This document shows, piece after piece, positions 11,244 to 23,631 of a stretch of DNA of 64,000 nucleotides. How positions within the stretch are numbered: the first letter of the stretch is position 1; each line of letters starts with the position of its first letter. The stretch comes from Tillandsia leiboldiana (lineage: Eukaryota > Streptophyta > Magnoliopsida > Poales > Bromeliaceae): positions 9,025,966 to 9,089,965 of the forward strand of contig CM055076.1 of the NCBI GenBank assembly GCA_029204045.2, written 5' to 3'. The position numbers and the translations under genes were made by a program. Under the pieces are notes generated by a model. The model worked only from the letters and a program-made list of their open reading frames with translations. It had not been told where the DNA came from and ran no database searches.

Positions 11244-13204
11244 TTATTTCAAAGAAAGCATTCCAATTACTTTACGCAAATGAATAAAACGTTTTTGATC
11301 CAAAGGTTTTGTCAAAATATCGGCTAATTGATCTTCAGTTGAAACATAAGAAATTTGTAAAGTACTTGATTCAACTAGCTCTCTAAGAAAATGATATCTA
11401 AGTTCAATGTGTTTTGTTCTCGAGTGCAACACTGGGTTTTTAGAAATATTTATGGCACTAGTGTTGTCACAAAGTATTGTTATCGAAGTCGCAGGAATGC
11501 GAAAGTCGCTCAACACACTTCTCATCCAAATCAATTGAGTTGAACAACTTCCCGCTGAAATGTATTCCGCCTCGGCAGTAGAGAGAGCAATGCAGTTTTT
11601 CTTTTTACTATGCCATGCAACAAGACAATGGCCAAGGTAAAAACATGCACCACTCGTGCTCTTCCGATCATCCACTGATCCAGCCCAATCGGTATCCGAA
11701 TATCCTATAATATCGAGAGATGTGCCCATAGGATACCAAATTCTGAAATTTAACGTACCTTTGATGTACCGAATGATCCTTTTCACCGCTTTCAGGTGAA
11801 TTTCCTTCGATGCTGATTGATATCTCGCGCAAATCCCAACACTGAAAGAAATATCCGGGCGACTAGCCGTACGGTAGAGTAGACTTCCAATCATGCTTCG
11901 ATAAAGCTTCTCGTCTGCACTTTCTCCATAAGATTCACTTCCTAATCCCTTATTGCTAGTTCCCATAGAAGTCGGAAAGTCTTTAGAATTCTCCAATCCG
12001 AATTTCTTGACCAACTCCTTCGCATACTTGGATTGACATAAATGAATGCCATCTTCACTTTGCTTAACTTGCAATCCAAGAAAATACATAAGCTCGCCCA
12101 TCATGGACATCTCAAATTCGCTTTCCATCGTTTCAGTGAATTTTGAAGCATCGTTATTCCTTGTAGCTCCAAACACGATGTCATCCACATATATTTGTGC
12201 TACAATGAAGTTGTCTTGAAAGTGCTTCACAAATAATGTCCGATCGGCTCCCCATCGAGTATAGCCCTTTTCCAAAAGGTGCTTTGTCAATCTTTCGTAC
12301 CATGCTCACGGTGCTTGTTTTAAATCGCAAAGAGCCTTTTCAATCGAAAAACATGGTTAGGTAGTTTATGATCAATGAAACCTTTCGATTGAGCAACATA
12401 AACTTCCTCATTTAGAAAACCATTTAAAAATGCTCTCTTAACGTCCATTTGAAAAAGTTTTATTTTAAAATGACAAGTAATTGCAAAAAGAATACGAATG
12501 GACTCGAGACGAGCTACCGGGGCTAAAGTCTCATCAAAGTCTATGCCTTCGACTTGTGAATAGCCCTGAGCAACTAAAGGTGCTTTGTTTCGAACAACGG
12601 TACAATCTTCATTTTTCTTGTTCTTGAAAATCCATTTTATATCGATTATATTTTGTTGCCTCGGGGGCTTCGTTAATTCCCAGACTTTGTTCCTTTCAAA
12701 TTGATTGAGCTCTTCTTGCATTGCTTCAATCCAATAGTCATCTTGAAGAGCTTCATCAATATTCTTTGGTTCGACCATGGAGACATAACATGCAACTCCA
12801 CAAACCAATTGTCTCCGAGTTCTAACACCTTCTTGAGGATCTCCAATGATGTTCGATTCCGGGTGGTCCTTGGAGATTCGAAGCGTTTGAGGTAACGGAG
12901 TACTCGGGAGAATTCGTGATGATTCCTGCACATTAGATGAACTAGAAGAACCATGAGATGCATCAACATTTTTAGAAGAATTATCATGCAAAGATGCAAT
13001 ATCATTAGCAAGAGATTCATCATCAATAGACATATCAGGAGTAGATTTATCAGAAGAAAAATGAAAAGCTTCATCTACTTTAACATTGAAAGATTCTATC
13101 ATCGCTTTAGATTCAAGGTTAAATACCCGATATGCTCTACTGTTTGTAGAATAACCCATAAAAATTCCTTCACCACTTCGAGAGTCGAATTTTCTAAGAT
13201 TTTC
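11244..13204 (-). pseudogene. Copia-1 reverse transcriptase and RNase H
   Basis: The minus strand encodes the linker after integrase (about 13159-12800), then RT (KWIFKNKK near 12620, LFQMDVKRAFLNG near 12440, YVDDIVFGAT near 12190) and RNase H1 (DTDWAGSVDDRKSTSG near 11680, ending ADILTKPLDQKRF near 11280). RT copies the element RNA and RNase H removes it. The frame is broken at about 12340 (frameshift) and by a TGA at about 12303-12305, where relatives have Arg in the APRAWYERL motif. The last 348 codons are open. Catalytic YVDD is intact. Confidence 0.88.
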
Positions 13205-14237
13205 TCAATCGCGTAAAATGTAACAGCGACTCCCAAAGATACGAAAATATTTTATATTTGGTTTTCTACATAACCAAAGTTCATAGTGGGTATTCAAAGT
13301 ACCCGGGCACAAATAGATGCGATTGATCACATAGACCGCGGTGTTAACTGCTTCAGCCCAAAAATGTGACGGGAGTTCCCGGCTATGAAACATAACACAT
13401 GCCACCTCCTAAACAACTCTATTTTTGCACTCGACTACACCGCTCTGTTGCGGTGTATAAGGTGCAGAGAATTCATGTTTTATGCCGTTTGAAGTGTAAA
13501 AATCAATAAATTTAGAATTGATGAATTCTCCACCTCTATCACTCCGGACACGAACGATATTTTCATTCTTCTCAATCATAATACGATGACAAATCTCATG
13601 AAAAGAATCAAAAGTATCTGTTTTCTCTTTTAAAAATGCTACCCATGAATATCTAGAGAAATCATCAACCAAAAGAAAAATATACCATTTTCCACCCAAA
13701 CTAGGTTGATGAGTTGGCCCCATTAAATCCATATGCAATAATTCTAATGGTCGTTTTTTTCCTACATGGTTCAAATTTTTGTGAGTGGATCTAGTTTGTT
13801 TTCCCTTTTGACAACCACCACACACAAGGTTTTCTTTGAAATTCAATTTAGGAACACCTCTAACTATATCTTTGTTAGATATTCTAGATAGTTCCTTAAA
13901 ATTTAAGTGACCTAGTCTTTCATGCCAAAGTGTTTCATTATCAAGTGACACTAGGTTACAATGTTCAGAAAATTTATTAGAAACTAATAGCAGTTATTTT
14001 GATATCTAAACCCTTTCAAAAAGAATGAATGGTTTTTGTCAGTTACAATACATTCAACAGAAGACAAATTAACTGGGAAACCATTATCACACAATTGACT
14101 AATGCTTATGAGGTTAGTCTTAAGGCCTTCAACAAATAAAATATTGTTCAAAATCGGGCCATCTGGAATAGCAATTGTTCCTTTGCCAACTATTTTTGAA
14201 GATCGTCCATCTCCGAAAACTACAAGTCCTTCGGAGG
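13205..14237 (-). pseudogene. Copia-1 integrase (with end of protease-integrase linker)
   Basis: From 14237 leftward the minus strand continues the pol frame interrupted by element B. It includes an ILFVEGLKTNLISISQLCD stretch typical of Sirevirus pol. The zinc-binding HHCC domain follows (WHERLGHL...CGGCQKGK, 13920-13800). The catalytic core has Asp in HMDLMGP (about 13725), Asp in VRSDRGGEF (about 13545) and Glu in GVVECKN (about 13430). A stop after NRVV at 13409 and a frame change at about 13405 break it, then the core resumes (HFWAEAVNTAVYVINR). It would insert the cDNA into the chromosome. All three catalytic acidic residues remain. Confidence 0.87.
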
Positions 14238-14242
14238 TTTTC

Positions 14243-17200
14243 TGTCACGCCCCGGGGTCGAAACTGCGACCCGGGCTCGCCAACAGATCCGCCACCTATG
14301 CCAAACCCCGCATAGTCGAAGCGTCCTACCTGCAAGAAAAGTACTACAGCTAACAGATATCAGAGATATAAATGAAAATCTGTTGTATAACTAAAATCAA
14401 CCACTGTACAACTGGAAATAAGTACAATAATGTCCATCTCCCTAAATAATAATAATACAATATCCTCAGATACACAATTCAGAACTCAACAGGGAGATAT
14501 CTCCAATAAATACATCAGTGTACAGGCTCTCAATACATATCATGTCCTCACTACCTCAGTCTCTCAAAAGAGGAAAAATAAAATAGCTAATCTACCGAAG
14601 CTCTCCTCTGAAGGCGTACCGCTACTCTCCAACGACAGGTGGGGATCTAGCACGCGACTCCCTCGCCTCGATCAACAACCGCAGAATCAGCAACACCCGC
14701 TAAGACTCTGCAAAACCAAGGAGAGAAAAGAAAGGGAGGGGGAAAACCCCCAACGGGTGTGAGAACTACACCAAAAAGGGAGTTCTCAGTGGGTACCGCC
14801 ACCAGGCCCGACGATCTGCCCACTAAGTCCACTAAAGGCATAAGATAACCAAAGTAGTAAAGACTAAAAAAAGAAAGTTGAAGACTCTCAACAGCTACCA
14901 TGCCTCAATCTAAATGCTCGAAGGGGAAAACTATGATAAAGATGTACAACACTCGCACACGAGGTGCTCAATCGACCCAATCGAGTTGACTGCCACATCG
15001 GGTCCAGTCAAACCTGCGCCCACCTACAACCACCTCCCGCTGACAGACAGGAATTACGTAGGGCGTCTAAACGGACTAACTCGCTATCGAGTAGTGGCTC
15101 ATGCAGGCTATAGTCGGAATCCACGCGCTCTCTCAGAACGAATAGCCTCAAGATCACCAAACCTCTCGCACAACGGTCGACTAACCCGCAACAACCTCGG
15201 GACCACCGTCAATCCCCAAACGGTTCCCAACAACACTAGCACTGGTCTAAACACAGCTACTAGACTCCACTCAGTCCCCCCTGACACGAGTGCAAAAAAT
15301 AAATTAAATGCCTGTAATAAACCCAATCTATTGCCACTAGTAAAACTGGTACTACCTGCTGTGCCTGCCTGTATCGGGTATGCTGGCCGACGCATAACAC
15401 CGATGAAAAGGAGTCTCAAGGACTCAAAGCCTGTCTGTAACACACTCTGGAGTGGGACTCGAGGGGAGCGACCCACACGAGTAAAGTATCTCAGTGATAA
15501 GTATAATAGTAATATAAATCAGCAGGACTGGATCATGACTCTGATCAAAGTGGGAAAACTCAACCACTAAAGAAAGCCTCGGTCCTCAATCAGATGCAAA
15601 AGTACTCAAATAGTGGAAAACTCTGTCCACTAGAGAAATCTGATACCCAATCTGATGCATAAATAAATATCCGGTCAACCGTCCAATATCCGCGGTTGCC
15701 GCAATACCCTGCCGTCTATAATCAAGTCCTATAACCGACCTCTGGTCAACCGCCCAAAGTCCGCGGTCATCGCAAAACCCTGCCAGCCTCAATCCAGCAC
15801 AACCCATCCCTGACACCAATGTCCCGGCTACACTACCCCAGACCCCTGCTCGCACCCGAGCACACAGACCGCCTGACTAACAGAGAAGGAGAAAAGGATA
15901 ACATGGTTTCTCCTAAGTCAAGTTCCAAAAAGTAGTGTAGCAGTAAAAAGTGGCCTATCTATATGTCCATACAAGCATGGATTGTCCTCAAGAAAAGATA
16001 GAAGAAAGTAAACCACATGCCAAAATCATCAATGCCTACACCTGTCCATAATCCTCAATCCATAACAACTCTTCAGAGTAAAATCCGCACATAGCTATAT
16101 AATCCTGCCCCATCGCATGAACCAATCGCATAAACGGCTATGTGCTAACATGGCATGCTACATAATCACATAGGGTAACATTATCCTAGATAAGCTCACA
16201 CTAACCATCAACATAGATATTATTCTTGCAATTAATCATACAATTATCATTATCAAGCTTACCTACCTCTCAATTATATGCCTTGTACCCTAGACATCCA
16301 TGCATCCTAACATACAGAATTAGAGAACCGTCCACCGGTTCTGGAAACAAAGCACCCACCTGAAGCTCTTTCTGCAGGCTAAGCCGAAGTCGGTGAAGAG
16401 TGTGACCACCTGCTAACAAAATCCACTGAACCCGCATCCTCGATACATGTCGCGCAAGTCTCGACTCCAAACAACATCACGCCAACCATGCAACACCACA
16501 ACGAACAACATCACGATACAAACTATACCCCAACAAACACACAGATAAACACACAAGTAGCCACGTACATGCTGTCCCAGAATTCAGTCCCAAAGATGCC
16601 CGGTTTTTACCTACGAGATGGAGACCAAAATTCCCCAAAAAATTTCCGTTGCGATCCTCGCGTCGAGACGATCGAAATGAGTACTCGCACGCCCAAATCC
16701 GATACCTGTGGGCCGAGTTACAAAATCAACAAGATAACCATCCCAAAATTCCCAAGAACAAAATCTGTAGCACTAAACTCTGGAAAATGGGATTTTTCAA
16801 CTTCAGGTCTACCTCCAAAAATTCCAGAAAAAATTCGAGGACATTCCTTGTGATGTGTAGATGCAAAATGACTATTGGCACGTCTCAATCCGATGCTTGA
16901 GCGCAAAGTTATCGCCGAAACACTGTGGCGCTGTACAAAACTCCGCCCAAGAAAATGGGTCAAAAGAAAGCTCAGAAAACTCCAAGATACACTCGAAATG
17001 AGGGGAAGCTCAAATCACGGAGATCGTAGCCCTACCTATCGTGAAGCCAACGGCGCAAAAATCGACAAAAACGGTGGTCGGAGTAAGCCGGGGGAGTCCT
17101 CGCACCCAAACCGCGACGAAGGAGACCACAAATGAACGAGCGTCGCGCCGCGCCGTAAAAATGAGAACCTCAAAATCCGTGCCTCCCAAAAATACAGGGA

Positions 17201-17471
17201 ATCCTCCACAAGGTGCAGCACACAAGGGGGAAGAGGTTTGCTGAAGAACACTTAGAGAGAAAACACCCAGAAAAGTCCCAAATCGCAGCTCAAATCCCTT
17301 TTTATAGGCCAAAGGAACAAACCCAAAAATCCCCCCTGGGTCCTCGGATTCGGGCGCCCGGAACATTCGGGCGCCGAATCCGAGCCCGCAAGCCCGCAAA
17401 AGAGAGCGCCCGGATTGCTCCCGTGCTGCCACGTCCACCCCGAACAGCGGACACCAAAACCCGCCGCTCAC
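14243..17471 (-). mobile_element. Element B, left part
   Basis: It begins TGTCACGCCCCGGGGTCG at 14243. The TSD ttttc lies at 14238-14242 and again at 21453-21457 after the end of B at 21452. Element C interrupts it. Without C it is about 4.0 kb. No convincing protein is present, and apparent frames such as 14914-15570 lack family features. The minus strand is the presumed sense strand, with TATAAAAA near 17299-17306. It contains both family stem-loop modules (14276-14315 and 14761-14824) and the conserved palindromes near 15450. Confidence 0.85.
14761..14824 (-). other. Element B: paired stem-loop module
   Basis: GAGAACT (14761-14767) pairs with AGTTCTC (14781-14787), followed by AGTGGG and CCCACT (14819-14824). 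The inner arm on the sense strand reads ATCG against CGGT, where other copies have ACCG against CGGT, so a C-G pair is replaced by a U-G wobble pair. Confidence 0.55.
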
Positions 17472-17521
17472 GGTCACGCCCCGGGTGTAAACCAGAACCC
17501 GGGCTCGTCCACAGATCCGCC

Positions 17522-17547
17522 GTGCACACGGAATTTCCCGTGTACAC
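17522..17547 (-). other. Element C: terminal hairpin with changed stem
   Basis: GTGCACACGG (17522-17531) faces CCGTGTACAC (17538-17547), a 10-bp stem with one G-U pair on the sense strand. Its sequence differs from the stems in A, F and G, but pairing and position are retained. Confidence 0.6.
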
Positions 17548-17915
17548 GAAGCGCTGGTAACCTGCTCAGATATGAAGATATAATAAAGGAGCATAAAACA
17601 GAGCTAAACTAAAACTAGTACATCTCAGAAGAATACTGGAAAGTAAAGTACAACATAATTCTCAAAAAATATACATGTGTCTCTCCCAGCTCACAAAAAA
17701 AACATCCAGCTGGCCGAAGCCAGACCCAAAATAAAAGGAAGTACAACAGTCTGAGTGTACCGGGGATACATCCAAATCTATCAAACTCAGGATCAGGGGA
17801 AAACAGCTAGCTAGTCAACGATCCTCTTACCTCGGTCCAGGGAAGAGGGTCCCGCAACTCCCGCAGAGGACTCTGCAAAACAAAGGGGAAAAGAAGAGGG
17901 AAAAAGAGTGAGGGT

Positions 17916-17978
17916 GAGAACTACTATAAAGACAGTAGCCTCCCCTAGTGGGTAAACCTCAACTCGAACCTGCCCACT
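17916..17978 (-). other. Element C: paired stem-loop module
   Basis: GAGAACTACT is followed by AGTAG (bulged second arm), then AGTGGG and CCCACT ending at 17978. Layout as in A, B, F and G, with a shortened arm. Confidence 0.45.
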
Positions 17979-19922
17979 AGGACTACCAGAGGCGAAAAGA
18001 ATAAAAGTGGTAAACTGAAAATAAAACTACTGATAAAAGCTACCACTAGTATGCCTCTACATACCCAGCTAAAAGATAGCTACATATATACATCAGAATA
18101 ACAAAGCCTGCCTGACCAAACCAATCTATACCCCAGTAAACCCTGGTACTGCCTGCGATGCCTGCCAAATCGGGTATGCCAGCCTACGCATAACACCGAT
18201 AGGGGATAGGAGTCTCAAGGACTCAAGTCTGCATAACGCGCACTCCGGAGTGGCACTCGAGCGACCCACACGAGTAAAATGCCTGAGTAAAAAGTCCGCA
18301 GGACTGGATCATGACACTGATCTAAATGGAAATAACCATCCACTAAAAGAAACCCAAATCCTCTCCCCGATCTGATGCAATAACAACTGTCCGGTCAACC
18401 GCCCAAAATCCGCGGTTGCCGCAACACCCTGCCATCACAGCCTGCCCGTCCTGAATCCCAAGTATCTGACTACACTATCCCAGCCCCTGCTCTAACCTGA
18501 GCATGACATCCCCTATGTCAAGATAACTGGAGAAAATGAAATCATGGTTTCTCCTAAGTCAATTCCAGCATGATAGTTCAGCAGAAAAAGGTGGCCTAAC
18601 TAGATGACCATTCAAGCATGCAAAAGTCCTTTACTAAGCAAGATAATTTTAATATTCCAATCCTTACATTATGCCTTGGGTAAAAATATCCAAAATATTA
18701 ACCTGCCATAAGCTGATTTAGACACATGCCTAAGTCCTTCAATAAACATTAAGTATGAAACAGATTTAGCCGGTTATTACCATTTATTAGTGTCTAGTCC
18801 TCTAAAGATGCAAGTATCAATCGTGAGTCCTTTTCCTTTCATTAAGCATACTATGTTCATTTTTACTAGTATGTTGGCCATATTACAAAATACAAGCTCC
18901 AATATGCCTAGTGGGTTGTCCAAAATAAGAGGTTAACAACGGTACCCACCTCGAGCGCTAAAATCCTATCCCAAATGCGAAAACCCGCGCTCGCACCAAA
19001 ACTCACCGCAATGCTGTGCCAAACCTCCAAGAAGAACATACATAATTTTAGTCCTTCAAACATCACAAAATCTGTCCCAAAATTACCGATCCAAAGATCT
19101 CAGATTTTCACCTGCGAAGGGTGCTCAGAAAATTCTAATAAAAATACCGTCGCGTTCCTTGCGACGAACCCGTCGAAACGAGTACCTGCACATTCAAAAC
19201 CGAGCTTCCTTCGTTGAGATACAAATTCGGCAAGGGGAACACCCCAAACAAAACTGTGCAGAATTTCTGTACCAAAAAGTTACAGAGAAAGGAGATTTCC
19301 ACCTTCGAAAAATATTCAGAAAAATCTGAGAAAATTCCAGGAGATTCCTCGCGAGATATATATGTGAAATGCCTTTTGAATCGCCTCAATCCGTCGCCTG
19401 AGCGCGAAGTTATAGCCAAATCAAACAGGTGCTGTCCAAAACTCCGCGAGGAAAAATGGGTCACAAAGAAGCTCGGGAAAACTCAAAATCCACAAGAAAA
19501 CCAGGGGCAACTCAAAATATCAAAAATGAAGCCCTACCTGTCGAGAGTCCAACGGCGCAAAAATCACCCGAATCGGAGGTCGGGGTGAGCCGGGGGAGCC
19601 TAAACACTGTGAAGGGACGAAACGGGTCGTTGAAGAACGAGTGTTGCGCCGCACCGGAAAATGACCAACCTCGAAAAACGTGCTCCTAAAAATCTCAGGA
19701 GTGAGCAACAAGAAGGGTTTCAGGTAGAGGAAAATTTTTCATTAAGGGTTCACTGTGGAAATCCTCACAGAAAGTGAGCAAAAGGGCCCCCCAAAAGGCC
19801 TTTATATAGGCTGCCAACACCCCCACCTTTTTGTCGGATTCGGGCGCCACTTTCGGGCGCCCGAATCCTCAAAGCAGGTCGGACGGGGGGCCGTCCGACC
19901 GCCCGAAAATCCCTGGAGCGGC

Positions 19923-20330
19923 CACGTGTCCCCCGCACAGCAAACAGCCGTGCGGGGCAACTGGCCGCCCGCCACGTGGCCCGGGTGCGCTGGAGGCGGT
20001 GCATGCACCCCTCCGCTGGCCGGCCGACACGTGGCCCGCACTCGAGTGCGGGCCATGTGCGGCCGACCAGCCGCACTGTGGCCCTGCACCGGCTCGCGCC
20101 CCGAGGCGCCGCCTCGGGCACGCGTGGACCGAGTCCAGGTGGACCACCCAACCAGCCGGTGACGCGTGTCGTGCGCCCGGTCCACGAGCCCCGCGCCAAC
20201 CTCCCTGGACCGCGCCCCACACGCCCGCCAGTCCGCGCCTGCCACGTGGCCCGCCGCGCGGTCCATGCACCGCCGCGCCCTTTCCCGTGGACCGAGCGAC
20301 GTGGGCCGCCCAATGGTGAGCTGCCACGTG
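19923..20330 (-). promoter_or_regulatory. Element C: U3 G-box cluster
   Basis: Five CACGTG hexamers (19923, 19973, 20028, 20243, 20325), mostly in the longer context GCCACGTGGC, within about 410 bp of GC-rich sequence upstream of the minus-strand TATATAAAGG box. A CCAAT motif lies near 20310. Confidence 0.55.
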
Positions 20331-20658
20331 GCATAGGCCGGTCCACGAAGCACCCACATGCACCAAAAATCCCCCGAAACTTCCGGAAACCCGTTTTTGG
20401 TCATCCGGACTCCAAATTCGACAAATAAATAGTCGTTTTCAAGCGTTTTTCCGCGCTGAATCCAAATCCGAACTCCGCTTGGCCCAATTCCTTTTCTAAA
20501 ATTCGGCAAACACCGCCGAAGACCAAATCAGCTCAAATACCACACAGGGTCCATCTGTGGCACCCCTTTGATGCACCATGGGCCAGACACACCAACACTA
20601 GGTGTTCTACACAGTGGATTCAATGGAAAACTGAACGGGAAAAAACCAGAACACTACA

Positions 20659-21452
20659 CACCGTGCCGCGTGGCCCACGCGGAGGTCGACACGTGCGGCG
20701 CACGCGCGGGAACCGCGCGTCAACGCGCCTGACGCGCGCCCACGTGCGCCTGCGCGCGCCGCCTGCGCCCCCTGCCAGGCACGCAGCCCGAGGTGCCCCG
20801 GTGCGCCATGGTGGACCCCGCCTACCTGAGCCAGCCAACTAGAAGACAACACGTGTCCCGCCTGGTCCATGCACCGCCCAGCGCCACTCCGTGAACCGCG
20901 CCCACTAAACCGACCCTACCGCACGCCGCCACGTGTCCAACGCGCTCCCGTGCACCGCGCGCCTGCCCGCGCGCCCGCGCACCTGCCCCCGCGCTGCCCG
21001 CGCCCGCGGGCTGCCCGCGGCCGCTCCGCCGCATGCCCGAGCCCGTCCGCCGCTGCCCGCCGGCCGCCGGAACAGTGCCACGCGCCTTGAAAACCGTGTT
21101 TTCGCATCCGGGCTCCGAAAAATACAAATGAATAGTCCATTTTCACCGTTTTCGCGAGCTGAATCCAAATCCGCTGTCCGATTTGCCAAATTCTAAATCC
21201 AAAATTCGCCGAATGCATCCAGACAAGTGTTTTTACCCAAAATTTCACGCTGAGTCCAATTTTGATATCTGTTCCGCGCGAGAACACTTCTAAACACTCA
21301 ACGGGGTCCTCCGATCACTCACGTGATCCATTTTAAGCCTGAAGTCCAACACTTGTGTCCAAATTGTGCACAATCACCACCGACACACCACGTAGGCCTC
21401 CAGAAGCCACCCAACGTACTGCAACAGCTCTGCGGAGATCCAAGTCATCACA
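20659..21452 (-). mobile_element. Element B, right part (U3)
   Basis: GC-rich U3 after element C, ending GCGGAGATCCAAGTCATCACA at 21452 next to the TSD ttttc. It contains four CACGTG motifs (20690, 20741, 20850, 20930) and the conserved U3 block at about 21125-21175 (ATTTTCACCGTTTTCGCG then CTGAATCCAAATCC). High CpG content gives long meaningless open frames on both strands. Confidence 0.82.
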
Positions 21453-23598
21453 TTTTCTCTAAAGACTGAAAATAGTTTTTATCACCAGTCATGTGACGGG
21501 AACATCCACTATCAAGATACCAAGACGAATTGTCATATGCATGTAGTGATGTATGAATGACAAGACAAGGGAAGAGTTCACCTTTGCGCACCCAAACCTT
21601 ACGAGTTTTGGAATACGTCGGCAATGATCGTGACGGTGATCTCTTTGGTGAACGCGTCTTGTACATTTGATCAGTTTTCTTTGGAATCCATGATGACGTC
21701 GTCTTGTGGGGTGTACTAACAAAGTTCTTCACCTTTGGATGGTTCTTGCGAAATTTTTGGTGGACGAACTTGTTGGTAGTTATTGCAAGTCTTGCTTGAT
21801 TTGTCCGCTTGGCTTCAAACTTGCAATTTCGTCTTATGTGCCCTGCAAAACTACAACGATAACATACCTTGGAAAGATTTGATCTTGACCGAATTGAGGT
21901 AGACTTGTTAACGTTGGATGCCTTGATTTTCGTCGAAGGAGGAGCAACCGACTGAGGCACAAAAACTGTTCCACTCGAACTCGGATCTTTGCCTGTTCGA
22001 TCAAATCCAAGACCCAAGCGATTCGTTTGACCAAGACCAAGCAACCTGTCCAACTTACTCCTTCCAGAAGAGAATCGCTTCAAATCTTCCTTAAGTTGGA
22101 ATATGGTCTTTGTCATCTCTAATTTTTCTTGTTGAGCCTTGGAGTGGAGCTTCAAGAAGTAATTAGCTTTATCCACCAATTTGATATGTTCCTTCTCGAA
22201 ATGCTCGTTCTTCTTTTGAAGAAAAACATTTATTTTGACCAAACTATCCCTTTTCTCTTCAAGAGCGTTTGAGAGAGAAGTTGCCTTTTTAGCTTGTTCT
22301 TCAAGATCCCACGACCTTCGTCTCAAACTCTTGTTATGCTTTGCCAATTTCTTTGAATCCTTTAATAATTTATGATAGGCAAAAGCAAAGTCTTCACCTT
22401 CGGAATCGCTCGGTTCATCATCCGTTGCAGTTTTTTCATTCAAGGAGGAGATGGATAATGAACTAGAGGAGGTCGCTGAAAAACACACGAAAGGTGAAGT
22501 TGTGGACACCGTGAATGCTGTGGCGTTGTTATCCTCATCACTGGAAGATGACTCATCAGAAGAGGAAGTGTCATCCCATGTGACGGCTTGCATAGCCTTC
22601 TTCTTTGACGGATTCTTGTTGGGACACTCCGTTGAGATATGGCCATAACCTCGGCATTTGAAGCACTGGATTCGTCCCTCGGTGTTCTTCTTGTCCTTTG
22701 AAGAACCCTCTTACTTTCTTGATTTAAAGCTTGAATTTCCTTTGCCTTTCTTGGACTTAACGAAGGATGATGGTTTGCTTGAATTTTCCCTTCGAAAGCT
22801 TCGGCGAAATTTCCTTGTCAAGAATGCAATTTGTTTCTCAAAATCCTCCATAGATAGATTATCATCAACGTCTGAGGAGGATGAATCCACGTCTTCTTCT
22901 TTTGTTGATTTCAATGCAAAACCTGAAGACTTAGAAGAAGAAGAAGGCTTTCCAGAAGAATAGTTAGCAGGAAAAGTTATTTCATAAGTTTGAAGTGCAC
23001 CAACTAATTCTTCTACCTTGATTTCGTCCGGGTGTTTTACTGTTTCAATGGCTGCGACCTTAGGGCGAAATCTTTTAGAAAGAGTTCTCAAAATCTTTCT
23101 TACAACTTTAGATCCTAGAATTTTCTCTCCCAAGTTAGCACATGTATTAACGATGTCTTGCAATCGTGTATAATAATCTGTGAACGATTTATTTTCTGCC
23201 ATATGAATAGAGTCAAACTTGCTCGTAAGCATTTGCAATTTTTGAATCTTCACTAAACTTGTACCCTCATGTGTAACTTGTAGAGAATCCCAGATTTCTT
23301 TCACGGTCTCACATGCCGAGACACGAGAGAACTCGGTTTGTTACAAGACATTAAATAAAACGTTAATTCCCTTGCCGTTGTAAGAAGAAGCATCAATTTC
23401 TTTCTTAGTCCATTTCGACCTAGGTTTGATTGTGACATCATCGACAATAATCTCAGTAGGATTTGACCATCCAAACTCAATTGATTGCCAAATCCGTTCA
23501 TCGATGGAAATCAAGAACGCTCGCATGCGTACTTTCCAGTAGGCATAATTTGTTCCATCGAAGAACGGTGGTTTATTGATGTTTCCACCTTCAACCAT
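21448..23598 (-). pseudogene. Copia-1 gag and protease
   Basis: One minus-strand frame runs from the ATG at 23598 (MVEGGNINKPPFFDGTNYAY) to the element B border, with only two in-frame stops (23341-23343 and 22711-22713). A gag helical domain typical of plant copia is at 23590-22980. A first zinc knuckle CFKCRGYGHISTEC is at 22624-22665, followed by the Sirevirus-typical KKAMQAVTWDD and an acidic Ser-rich stretch. A coiled coil lies around 22350-22090. A second knuckle CYRCSFAGHIRRNC is near 21850. The protease start WYLDSGCSRHMTGD is near 21490, with Asp as the catalytic residue. Pol continues at 14237 across B. It encodes capsid/nucleocapsid and the polyprotein-cutting protease. Confidence 0.88.
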
Positions 23599-23617
23599 TG
23601 TTTACAACCCTATTCCC

Positions 23618-23629
23618 GCTCTGATACCA
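23618..23629 (-). other. Copia-1 primer-binding site (initiator tRNA-Met)
   Basis: The minus strand reads TGGTATCAGAGC two bases inside the 5' LTR. This is the standard plant copia site complementary to the 3' end of initiator tRNA-Met, from which minus-strand DNA synthesis starts. Confidence 0.92.
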
Positions 23630-23631
23630 CT

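Larger units (their letters stand above)
17472..20658 (-). mobile_element. Element C, nested in B
   Basis: It starts GGTCACGCCCCGGG at 17472 (first base changed from the family's T) and ends near ACACTACA at about 20658, by alignment to the end of F. The target duplication is not clear (cacgg against caccg is the nearest), so borders are approximate. About 3.2 kb, without credible coding sequence. The minus strand is sense: TATATAAAGG near 19802-19810, five CACGTG motifs upstream (19923, 19973, 20028, 20243, 20325), a TTCGGGCGCCCGAA palindrome near 19850, and stem-loops at 17522-17547 and 17916-17978. Confidence 0.75.

Noticed and set aside
14914..15570. 218-codon open frame in element B
   Set aside because: The region aligns with non-coding landmarks of the other copies (the stem-loop zone and the CTCCGGAG/CTCGAG palindromes), where no frame is kept.
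19755..20509. Six overlapping frames of 135-235 codons in element C
   Set aside because: Same compositional effect in the U3 G-box zone. No frame is shared with the other copies.
17467..20663. Exact TSD for element C
   Set aside because: The best candidates (cacgg and caccg) match in only four of five bases and would require losing the terminal TG, so I give C approximate borders.
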